From positions 1 through 15,153 of the forward strand of contig CABJBO010000039.1 in the NCBI GenBank assembly GCA_902363875.1: a stretch of 15,153 bases of DNA. Reading direction: 5' to 3'. Source of the stretch: Coriobacteriaceae bacterium (GTDB lineage Bacteria > Actinomycetota > Coriobacteriia > Coriobacteriales > Coriobacteriaceae). Every line of letters begins with the position of its first letter. Within the stretch, counting starts at the first letter, position 1. The translations under genes were made by a program, and so were the position numbers. Below are positions 7,313 through 13,542 of this stretch, piece after piece. The notes under the pieces were generated by a model. That model did not search any database. It saw nothing but the letters and a program-made list of their open reading frames with translations, and had not been told where the DNA came from.

Positions 7313-8704
7313 CTACACCTTCATCGGCGCCGGCTCATGCGGCTCGCCGTTCAGCTCGACGATGACCTGCGTCCCCACGCCCTCCTGGGACTTCACGCGC
7401 ATGCCAGAATCTTCCCCGTAAAAGAAATGGATGCGCTGAAGCACGTTGAAGAGCGCCAGGCCGCAGCCTCGCTTGATGGAGCCGTCGGCGGTAATGCTCT
7501 CGGGCTCCTCTCGGCGATGCTGCTCAAACAGGTGCGCGCAGACTTCTTCGCTCATACCGATGCCGTCATCTTCGACGATGATCTCCAGACCGTCATCGGT
7601 CTCAAAAGCCCCAACACGAATAGAAAGCGGCTCGGTCTCGCGCTGGGCATGCTTGATGCAGTTTTCGAGCAGCGGCTGTAAGATAAACGGCGGCACCATG
7701 CTGTCGCGCACCTCAAAGTCGATGTCGACCGAAACGCGCAGACGGCCGTCGCCATACCGGGCCTGCATAAGATTGATATAACGAGTGCCCTGTTCCACCT
7801 CATGCTCGAGCGTGGTGAGCGTATCGGAGTCAGAAAGCGTCTGACGATAGTAATTGGAAAAGTCGATCAGCAGCGATCGCGCCTTGTCGGGCTCGGTTCG
7901 CACGAGCGACACGATAGTGCTGATGGTATTGAACAGAAAATGCGGGTCGACCTGCGACTGCAGGGCGCGCAGCTCCACGCGGGCCGTAAGCTCGTCCTGG
8001 CGCTCGAGCTCAAAGCTGGCGAGCTGCGTGGAAATGAGATCGGCAAAGCCCGAGGCCAACGCCGTCTGGCGCATATCGATGCTGCTCAGGCGGGGATAGT
8101 ACAGCTCGAGCGTACCCACGCAATGCCCGCGCACGGTAAGCGGTGCGACAATACCGGCGCGCAGGCGGGGAAAATAGCCACCCGTCTCGGTCGAGGCATC
8201 GCGCGAGAACACGCTTTGTTCACCGCTGTTGATCACGTTGAGCGTAGTCCGCAGTACCACCGGGGTGCCCGCGGGGCATTTTGCCGAGTCCTCGCCCCAG
8301 CTTGCCAACACCTGCCTGCCGTCGGTAAAGCAGATGGCAGAGGCGATAGTTTCGGACAGGATGATCTTAGAGGCGCCCAGGGCAGCTTCGGGCGTAAGGC
8401 CGCGCGACGTGTAGGCGAATATTTTCGACGCGATGGCGAGCGTGCGGTCGGTTGCGCTCGATGTGAGGTCGTCGGGAACGACAAAGACATACGAGAAGAA
8501 GAAGCACAGCATGACCAAGCCGGCAATGACAACAACGGCCGGAACGGGATTGGGATTATCGGTTAGATCCCAGATGAGCAGCAGGATAAGCAGCGGAACG
8601 ACAATACCGAGCAAGATGGCTTGAACCACATGCTGAGCGGTACGAAAGACCTTGGTAGAGTTGTAGCTCTTGCCCAGAATCAGCCTATTGAGATCCACCG
8701 TCAT
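7313..8704 (-). CDS. LytS-type sensor histidine kinase 2
   Basis: This membrane kinase has 461-463 residues depending on the start. With the GTG start numbered 1, two transmembrane helices lie at about 23-43 and 52-72, followed by a GAF-like region (about 82-232). The His_kinase motif QVDPHFLFNTIS carries H253. The HATPase domain has LLENCIKH (N346), EDDGIGM (about 375-381) and RGCGLALFN. It keeps the short-loop architecture of kinase 1 but has D instead of N in the Q-V-D-P-H-F motif. The coordinates use the ATG at 8704. However, AAGGAG directly abuts that ATG, whereas a GTG two codons later (8698) has ideal 6-nt spacing and may be the true start. Its partner regulator is 39 nt downstream. 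Confidence 0.9.
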   Translation of the reverse strand: MTVDLNRLILGKSYNSTKVFRTAQHVVQAILLGIVVPLLILLLIWDLTDNPNPVPAVVVIAGLVMLCFFFSYVFVVPDDLTSSATDRTLAIASKIFAYTSRGLTPEAALGASKIILSETIASAICFTDGRQVLASWGEDSAKCPAGTPVVLRTTLNVINSGEQSVFSRDASTETGGYFPRLRAGIVAPLTVRGHCVGTLELYYPRLSSIDMRQTALASGFADLISTQLASFELERQDELTARVELRALQSQVDPHFLFNTISTIVSLVRTEPDKARSLLIDFSNYYRQTLSDSDTLTTLEHEVEQGTRYINLMQARYGDGRLRVSVDIDFEVRDSMVPPFILQPLLENCIKHAQRETEPLSIRVGAFETDDGLEIIVEDDGIGMSEEVCAHLFEQHRREEPESITADGSIKRGCGLALFNVLQRIHFFYGEDSGMRVKSQEGVGTQVIVELNGEPHEPAPMKV

Positions 8705-8730
8705 CTCCTTCTTACTGACGCACCCCATAG

Positions 8731-8758
8731 CAATAAAGAGGGCCGCAAGCGACCCTCT
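8731..8758 (-). terminator. Intrinsic terminator after the amidohydrolase, in the leader of kinase 2
   Basis: On the minus strand AGAGGGTCG and CGGCCCTCT form a 9-bp stem with one T-G wobble and a CTTG loop (8758-8737). TTTATTG follows (8737-8731). It lies about 60 nt after the amidohydrolase stop and 26 nt before the kinase 2 ATG. Confidence 0.8.
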
Positions 8759-8760
8759 CC

Positions 8761-8775
8761 ATTGCATTATGCAAT
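8761..8775. promoter_or_regulatory. 15-bp perfect palindrome upstream of kinase 2
   Basis: ATTGCAT-T-ATGCAAT is a perfect inverted repeat around one central base. It lies between the amidohydrolase stop and the terminator that precedes kinase 2, where a promoter for kinase 2 would be expected. It may be an operator for a dimeric regulator. It does not resemble the direct-repeat sites of LytTR proteins. No binding protein is identified. Confidence 0.35.
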
Positions 8776-8816
8776 CAAAAACTGTGTTTTACATCAAGCC
8801 ATCGACAAACGGTATC

Positions 8817-10094
8817 TTAGGCGCTGTATTTGTTAGCCTCACCAAAAGTGCCAGCCTCGACGATCCAGCCATCCTTCATGATGACGTCCATGTTGTCGGT
8901 GTTGAGCACGTGGATGTCGGCGGCGACGTCACCGTTGACAACCAGCAGGTCGGCGCACTTGCCGGCCTCGATGGAACCGGTCTCGTCCTCGATGTGGCAC
9001 ATCTTGGCACCGTTGAGGGTGGCGCAGGTGATGGTCTCGACCGGAGTGAAGCCGATCTTGTCGACGAACTCGTACATCTCCTCGATGGAGCAGGTGCCGT
9101 ACGGGGTGACGAAGGAGAAGGAGTCGGAGCCGATCGTCATGACGACGCCGCGCTTCTTGGCCTCGCGCAGGCAGTCGTAGTTGCGCTGCAGCTCCTTCTC
9201 GACCAGGGTGCCCTCGTACTTGTCGTGCAGCTCGGGGACGTAGACGGGCGGATAGGTGGCGTACCAGGTGGGCAGGAAGGCGATCGTCGGGGTGAAGAAG
9301 GTGCCCTGCTCGGCCATGAGGTCCATGGTGCGCTCATCGATATCGAAGCCGTGAATCAGCTGCTCGCAGCCAAAGCGAACGGAGTCGTAGGCGGCGGCGT
9401 GGTTGTTGTAGCAGTGACTCCACACGGGGATGCCGACCATCTTTGCCTCTTCGACCACGGCCTGGATCTCCTCGGAGCAATAGTGCTGGTCGCGACCGGA
9501 ATCCCAACGCCAGATGCCGCCACCGGTAGCCCAGATCTTGATGGCATCGGGGTTCTCGCGCAGGCGACGACGGACGGCCTTGCGCAGATCCCAAGGACCA
9601 TCGACCTGGTCGCCCCAGGGATGGGATTCCTTGTTGAGCTCCTGGGTGCAGTGGTGGGAGTCACCGTGGCCGGCAACGCGGCAGAAGCCAAGACCAGTGG
9701 CCAGAACGCGCGGGCCCTTGAAGACGCCCTTGTCGATGCAGTCGCGAATCTGGATACCAAAGCGGCCGATCTCGCAGACGGTGGTGAGGCCGTGGGTGAG
9801 GCAGTCGTAGGCCTGCTTGACGGCGACGGCCTGCTTCTCGAGGAGCGGCTGCATGACCCAGTCGGTGTCATCGTCGGTCAGGTTGCCCGAGAAGTGCAGG
9901 TGGGTGTCGATCAGGCCGGGAAGGACGGTCTTGCCGGCGGCGTCGATAACCTCAACGCCCTCGGGAAGGTCCTGCATAGCACCGGCATACTCGATCTTGC
10001 CGTTGTCGTCGACGAGAACGAGGGAGTTCTCGACCGGCTCGGCACCGGTACCGTCGATGAGCTTGCCGCCAACGATTGCGTACTTAGTGGACAT
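8817..10094 (-). CDS. Amidohydrolase, imidazolonepropionase/prolidase-like (COG1228 type)
   Basis: The 425-residue cytoplasmic metallohydrolase has the TIM-barrel amidohydrolase signature. HLH is at 65-67 (LPGLIDTHLHF), the probable carbamylated metal-bridging lysine is K186 (AIKIWATGG), metal-site histidines are H227 (WSHC) and H248 (LIHGFDID), and the catalytic aspartate is D314 (IGSDSFS). The flanking beta-sandwich is visible at both ends (IVGGKLIDGTG, and the C-terminal GSIEAGKCADLLVV). This subgroup includes Xaa-Pro dipeptidases and other amide- or lactam-hydrolysing enzymes; the exact substrate is unknown. AAGGAGG lies 4-5 bases before the ATG. It follows an APC permease by 131 nt on the same strand, suggesting it hydrolyses what the permease imports. 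Codons are strongly biased to C or G in third position, unlike the kinase genes, which suggests high expression. Confidence 0.87.
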   Translation of the reverse strand: MSTKYAIVGGKLIDGTGAEPVENSLVLVDDNGKIEYAGAMQDLPEGVEVIDAAGKTVLPGLIDTHLHFSGNLTDDDTDWVMQPLLEKQAVAVKQAYDCLTHGLTTVCEIGRFGIQIRDCIDKGVFKGPRVLATGLGFCRVAGHGDSHHCTQELNKESHPWGDQVDGPWDLRKAVRRRLRENPDAIKIWATGGGIWRWDSGRDQHYCSEEIQAVVEEAKMVGIPVWSHCYNNHAAAYDSVRFGCEQLIHGFDIDERTMDLMAEQGTFFTPTIAFLPTWYATYPPVYVPELHDKYEGTLVEKELQRNYDCLREAKKRGVVMTIGSDSFSFVTPYGTCSIEEMYEFVDKIGFTPVETITCATLNGAKMCHIEDETGSIEAGKCADLLVVNGDVAADIHVLNTDNMDVIMKDGWIVEAGTFGEANKYSA

Positions 10095-10124
10095 GGTTCC
10101 TCCTTATGGATCCATATAGTGGGC

Positions 10125-10205
10125 GAGGCCATGTTGGGTTATGGCCTCACAAAGCTACCCAAGTGGTGCCGGGTTCGGTGCGCGGAAGAGAGGGGTCCGC
10201 GCACC
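10125..10205 (-). other. Intercistronic hairpin pair between permease and amidohydrolase
   Basis: Two perfect inverted repeats lie in the 131-nt gap. GGTGCGCGGA/TCCGCGCACC (10177-10205) is 10 bp with a 9-nt loop. GAGGCCAT/ATGGCCTC (10125-10148) is 8 bp with an 8-nt loop. Neither is followed by a T-run on the minus strand, so they are more likely mRNA processing or stability elements than terminators. They could set different transcript levels for the two genes. Confidence 0.55.
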
Positions 10206-10225
10206 CGATCCGCCCCGGCTAGGCG

Positions 10226-11677
10226 TTATTTTTTGCGGGAATTGGTGAAGGCCATGAGGGCCAGGCCAACGGCCAGCCAGCCGATCACGATGCTCCACTC
10301 CACCATGTTGAGGGAGGCGGGAGAGAACGGGACCACGAGCAGGCCGATGATGACGGCGCAGGCAGCAACAGCGAGGCCGATGCCAAACTTGCCGCCGGGC
10401 ACCTCGTAGGGACGAGGCAGGTCGGGCTCGGTGAAGCGCATGCGCAGGCAAGCGAGGGCGACCATGCCGCAGGAGAAGATGAAGGCGAGAGCCGACACGT
10501 TGGTCAGAGGAATGAGCATGTTCTTGCCCAGGAACGGACCGATGACGGTGATGACGCCCAGAACGGCGCAGGCGAGCTTGGGAGCGCCGGACTTGGGATC
10601 GACCTCGGCGAACTTCTCGGGCAGCTGGCCTTTGCGGCCCATGGCGAGCATGATGCGGCTCGTGGCGCCGTAGAAGGAGTTCATCGGGCCCATGGGTCCA
10701 AGCGTGGCGATGACGAGCATGGCCAGGTACAGGAGCATGTTGATGCCCTTGAGGCAGGCAAGCGCGGGAACCGGGCTCTTAACAAACTCATGCCAGTCGA
10801 GGATGGTGCCGAACGAGTAGATGCAGACCATGTAGAAGCCGCCGGCGGCCAGCAAGGCCAGGGAGATGATCTTGCCGAACTTGTTCCAGTTGAGGCCCTC
10901 GGCTGCTTCCTCAGCCTGCTGAGGAATGGTATCGAAGCCGGCGTAGAAGAACGGGGTCAAAACCAGGACCGACACGATGCCGGCGAACAGGCTGGTGCCC
11001 TCGGTAGCGGGCTTGCCGCCGCCAGCACCGGTGACCTGGGAGAACACGGGCATGGCGTGTTCCGGCGAACCGGTGAACAGCGAGACACCCATGGCGAGCA
11101 GCATGCCGCAGAGCAGAGCCTTGGTCAGGAAGGCCTGGAGCTTGGCGGCCGAGCTGGCACCGCGGAAGTTGAGGAAGATGACGTAGACTGCAAAGCCGAG
11201 CGCGATTAGCGTCGGGAACAAGTAAACGTCGGCGCCCAAGATGGTGTAGAGCTTGACGGCGCGCAGCCACTCAAGACCGGGCAGGCTGCCGAACATCTCG
11301 GACACGAGGGTCGAAATGGCGATGGCCTCCCACGGGCACAGGATGCCGTTGCCCAGGGCCAGGAGCCAACCGGTGATGTAGCTCAGCGTACGGCCAAAGC
11401 TACGGTCGACATACTCGACGATGCCGCCCGAGATGGGGATAGCAGCCGTGAGCTCACCGAAAACAGCTCCGACGGGCACGAGGAAGATTGCACCCAAGAG
11501 GAATGCGATCATAGCGGGAACGGGACCGCCGCCCACGACCATCCAGTCGCCGACCTGCAGGACCCAACCAGTACCGATGATGGCACCGAAACCGATGGTG
11601 AAGAAGTTCCAGAGCGAAAGCGTTTTCTTCATGCCGCCGTTACCTTCGACTGCAACTTCTGCGTTCTTGTCCGCCAT
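10226..11677 (-). CDS. APC-family amino acid permease
   Basis: This 483-residue integral membrane protein has about 12 hydrophobic segments. The APC-superfamily helix-1 motif GAIIGTGW (31-38), which forms the unwound substrate-binding stretch, is present. An acidic residue followed by ISGG lies after helix 2 (GELTAAIPISGG, about 74-85). The segment around GPMNSFYGATSRIMLAMGRKGQLPEKF is typical of APC proteins. The ATG has AAGGAGG about eight bases upstream. It is the first gene of a pair with the amidohydrolase. Substrate specificity cannot be read, but an amino acid, amine or small amide is likely. The 350-nt region upstream is rich in hairpins and holds no other gene. The protein is full length, with no sign of truncation. 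Confidence 0.88.
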   Translation of the reverse strand: MADKNAEVAVEGNGGMKKTLSLWNFFTIGFGAIIGTGWVLQVGDWMVVGGGPVPAMIAFLLGAIFLVPVGAVFGELTAAIPISGGIVEYVDRSFGRTLSYITGWLLALGNGILCPWEAIAISTLVSEMFGSLPGLEWLRAVKLYTILGADVYLFPTLIALGFAVYVIFLNFRGASSAAKLQAFLTKALLCGMLLAMGVSLFTGSPEHAMPVFSQVTGAGGGKPATEGTSLFAGIVSVLVLTPFFYAGFDTIPQQAEEAAEGLNWNKFGKIISLALLAAGGFYMVCIYSFGTILDWHEFVKSPVPALACLKGINMLLYLAMLVIATLGPMGPMNSFYGATSRIMLAMGRKGQLPEKFAEVDPKSGAPKLACAVLGVITVIGPFLGKNMLIPLTNVSALAFIFSCGMVALACLRMRFTEPDLPRPYEVPGGKFGIGLAVAACAVIIGLLVVPFSPASLNMVEWSIVIGWLAVGLALMAFTNSRKK

Positions 11678-12033
11678 TGTTCCCCTCCTTTCCTTATTGA
11701 CGCCTCTTTGGCGTCACCCCTTGCGCGGTCTGTTTTGCCGCGCGCTTTTATTTCGTGGCTTTAAGATACGGCCTTGGCACAGCAGCGCCGCTTGTGGCTC
11801 GACCGAAGGCAGAACTGCAAAACGAGCGGCGCCGTTTTTGGGACGAACGGCGGAAGACGTCATTCGTCTTGGACGCTTTCATCTTGTCTGCTTTTGAATA
11901 CCTGTTGCCGTGACGCTTGGCGCGCGGCGCGGCAACGTTCATACCATTTGTCAGGCTTTTGGCGCACATACCCATGTGTCGCGCCTCTTTTTATGTAGGA
12001 TAGACAAGTTACACATGAGGCAAGGTGATTCGA
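11678..12033. other. Gene-free, hairpin-rich region between divergent permease and C39 genes
   Basis: No credible gene is seen here. It holds inverted repeats: TGACGCC/GGCGTCA (11698-11716), GCGCGG/CCGCGC then GCTTTTATTT on the plus strand (11723-11752), GCGCCGCT/AGCGGCGC then CGTTTTTG on the plus strand (11785-11839), AAGACG/CGTCTT (11854-11870), GTTGCCG/CGGCAAC (11904-11936), and a bulged GGCGC/GCGCC stem followed by TCTTTTT (11961-11992). The promoters for both divergent genes must lie here, but no strong -35/-10 pair stands out. It matches no riboswitch, T-box or tRNA I know. Confidence 0.6.
11961..11992 (+). terminator. Terminator-like hairpin upstream of the C39 gene
   Basis: GGCGC-ACAT / ATGT-gtc-GCGCC forms a bulged stem with a 4-nt loop, followed on the plus strand by TCTTTTT. 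No plus-strand gene precedes it. It may stop stray transcription into the C39 gene or act as a leader element. Confidence 0.35.
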
Positions 12034-13035
12034 ATGGCATATGGATACAATGACGGCGACCAACGGCCACAAAGCGTGCGCCTTGCCGGCCGTACCACAC
12101 CAACGCCCAGAAGCACCTCCGACAACGACAACCAGCAGCGCCCCCAAGAGCAGCCCGGGGCTTCTTCTCGGCAACAAAGCCGTACCGTGCAGCAGTCAGA
12201 CCGCGTGAGCACGAGCGCACGCCAACGCCAGATCGACACATCGCAGCCACGCCGCTACGATTGCCGTACGACCGACTACTACGTTAAGCGCTCCTTTTCG
12301 CGACCTCAACGCAATCGCGGCAATTCCGCCCCTCGCCCCGCGTCGCACACCACAAGCCACGCACTTCCAGCCCGCCGCCTACGCCTTGCGCTTTGCTCCA
12401 TTGCCGCCTGCCTCGTCTTTGTGTTTTTGGGATCCTGTATCTCGCACGGATCAGCCGGTCTTGAGCCCACTGCCGAGGACAAGCTGCTTAAAGCTCCCGT
12501 CGCGCCCGGTTACTCCTTTGCGTTCTCGACCCCACGCTCGCAATGGCAGGCCGGCACCATGCCCCACATCTACCAAATTGACCCCGCATGGTCGGAGCTG
12601 CCCTATGCCGGTGGCACTATTCGCGAAAACGCTTGCGGTCCCACCTGCCTCACCATGGTCTATATCTTTAAGACCGGCCATACCGATAAGACGCCGGTCG
12701 ATATATGCGCACTGGCCGAAGCCGGCAACTACGCCCCCACCGGTGCCACCGAGTGGTCGTTTATGACAGGCGGTGCGTGGCAGCTGGGGCTCAACGGAAC
12801 ACAGCTCTATAACGATCGCGAATCGATTACCCAAGCACTTCGCTCGGGTGCGCCCGTTATCGCCGCAGTGCGCCCCGGTACGTTTACCAACGTAGGCCAC
12901 TACATCGTGCTCTACGGCATCGACGATGCCAGCCAGATTGGCGTCTACGACCCCAACTCGGCCAGCCGCAGCGCCCGCCGCTGGGGCGTGGTGGAGGTCC
13001 TCAACGAAGTCGAAGCCATGTGGGCCTACTACTAG
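12034..13035 (+). CDS. Membrane-anchored C39-like cysteine peptidase
   Basis: The 333-residue protein has three parts. Residues 1-112 are low complexity, rich in Q, R, S and T, probably disordered and cytoplasmic. One transmembrane helix lies at about 115-134, preceded by arginines (PARRLRLAL), which predicts an N-in/C-out topology. The extracellular part carries a C39-like papain-fold domain: upstream YQIDPAW (Q181), nucleophile C201 in ENACGPTC, H279 in VGHYIVLYGI, and D296 in VYDPNSAS. Without an ABC transporter domain, this resembles stand-alone peptidase_C39_2 proteins rather than bacteriocin exporters, and its substrate is unknown. The ATG at 12034 has AAGG eight bases upstream; a GTG at 12025 would overlap that site. 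It is the only clear plus-strand gene here, and its TAG stop lies within the terminal repeat of the downstream element. Confidence 0.85.
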   Translation: MAYGYNDGDQRPQSVRLAGRTTPTPRSTSDNDNQQRPQEQPGASSRQQSRTVQQSDRVSTSARQRQIDTSQPRRYDCRTTDYYVKRSFSRPQRNRGNSAPRPASHTTSHALPARRLRLALCSIAACLVFVFLGSCISHGSAGLEPTAEDKLLKAPVAPGYSFAFSTPRSQWQAGTMPHIYQIDPAWSELPYAGGTIRENACGPTCLTMVYIFKTGHTDKTPVDICALAEAGNYAPTGATEWSFMTGGAWQLGLNGTQLYNDRESITQALRSGAPVIAAVRPGTFTNVGHYIVLYGIDDASQIGVYDPNSASRSARRWGVVEVLNEVEAMWAYY

Positions 13036-13101
13036 TCATTGGGGACACTCATTGGGGACAGACTTAAATGAGTAGTCCCAGATTGCCAGGAACCGCCGGT
13101 A

Positions 13102-13287
13102 CGGAAAGCGCATCCCACTTTGGAACTCAATGGTGAGATGCGCTTTCCGCTAGCGGTCCGTTTGGGAAACAACATCCCGCTTTTCGGCCAAATTCCGGGA
13201 TGCATTTTCCCGTTGAGGACCTCAAGGGAAACTAGATCCCGTTTTGGACGTTCATCCTGGGATGCACTTTCCGCAGTTGATCGACAG
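13102..13287. repeat. Three tandem 62-bp palindromic units
   Basis: The units start at 13102, 13164 and 13226 with an exact 62-bp period. Each has a left arm like SGGAAA...ATCCC and a right arm GATGC[G/A][C/T]TTTCC[G/C] (13137-13149, 13199-13211, 13261-13273). Unit 1 has a perfect 13-bp stem, CGGAAAGCGCATC/GATGCGCTTTCCG. Units 2 and 3 are interrupted stems. The outermost pair is C-G in unit 1 and G-C in unit 2, a compensatory change. Confidence 0.75.
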
Positions 13288-13380
13288 TGGCCTTTAAGGA
13301 CTGTCCCAAGCTGCCGGCAGGAAAGGAACGTCCCCAAGTGCCGGGTTTCCGCAGTCATTGGGGACAGACTTAAATGAATA

Positions 13381-13432
13381 GTCGTTGAGGACGTTCTTGT
13401 TTGACTAGTCGTTTAAGAACGTCCCCAATGAC
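13381..13432. repeat. 52-nt near-perfect hairpin at the right end of the 404-bp element
   Basis: The arms GTCGTTGAGGACGTTCTT (13381-13398) and AAGAACGTCCCCAATGAC (13415-13432) pair with one A/C mismatch and one G-T wobble. The centre holds the palindrome GACTAGTC (13403-13410). It looks like two copies of the element's end joined head to head. Confidence 0.7.
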
Positions 13433-13443
13433 TAGGTGAATAG

Positions 13444-13477
13444 CAAAAGCCCCGCAGCCGGAGCGGACTGCGGGGCT
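13444..13477 (-). terminator. Intrinsic terminator of carbamate kinase
   Basis: On the minus strand AGCCCCGCAG (13477-13468) and CTGCGGGGCT (13457-13448) form a perfect 10-bp stem with a 10-nt loop, followed by TTTGC. It lies about 65 nt after the carbamate kinase stop and just outside the 404-bp element. Confidence 0.85.
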
Positions 13478-13542
13478 CATGAAGAGAGGCTAGTTTGTGG
13501 GCGTCTTGCCTGGCGCCCACGGGAGAGGCAACAGAGTAGAGA

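Larger units (their letters stand above)
13032..13435. mobile_element. 404-bp non-autonomous element with perfect 15-bp terminal inverted repeats
   Basis: CTAGTCATTGGGGAC (13032-13046) is exactly the reverse complement of 13421-13435. The outermost CTAG is self-complementary, so it may be a target-site duplication and the true inverted repeat only TCATTGGGGAC. TCATTGGGGAC recurs at 13049-13059 and 13355-13365. A 28-bp direct repeat with one mismatch lies at 13049-13076 and 13355-13382. Nothing inside is coding. It fills the space between the 3' ends of the convergent C39 and carbamate kinase genes, a typical site for MITE- or REP-like elements. GGGGAC-rich repeats of this kind recall those around Y1 (RAYT) transposases, from memory only. 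No transposase is present. Confidence 0.65.

Noticed and set aside
8670..10409. 579-residue open frame on the plus strand opposite the amidohydrolase
   Set aside because: It is antisense to a gene with clear catalytic motifs and strong C/G third-position bias, which leaves the opposite frame open by chance. The translation is low-complexity V/D/G/L with no domain.
11748..11998. Short open frames on both strands in the permease-C39 spacer
   Set aside because: Compositions are arginine- and serine-rich without domains, they lack ribosome sites, and the region is full of hairpins.
13102..13287. CRISPR array
   Set aside because: There are only three units, the repeats are palindromic and divergent, and there are no constant repeats with unique spacers or cas genes.
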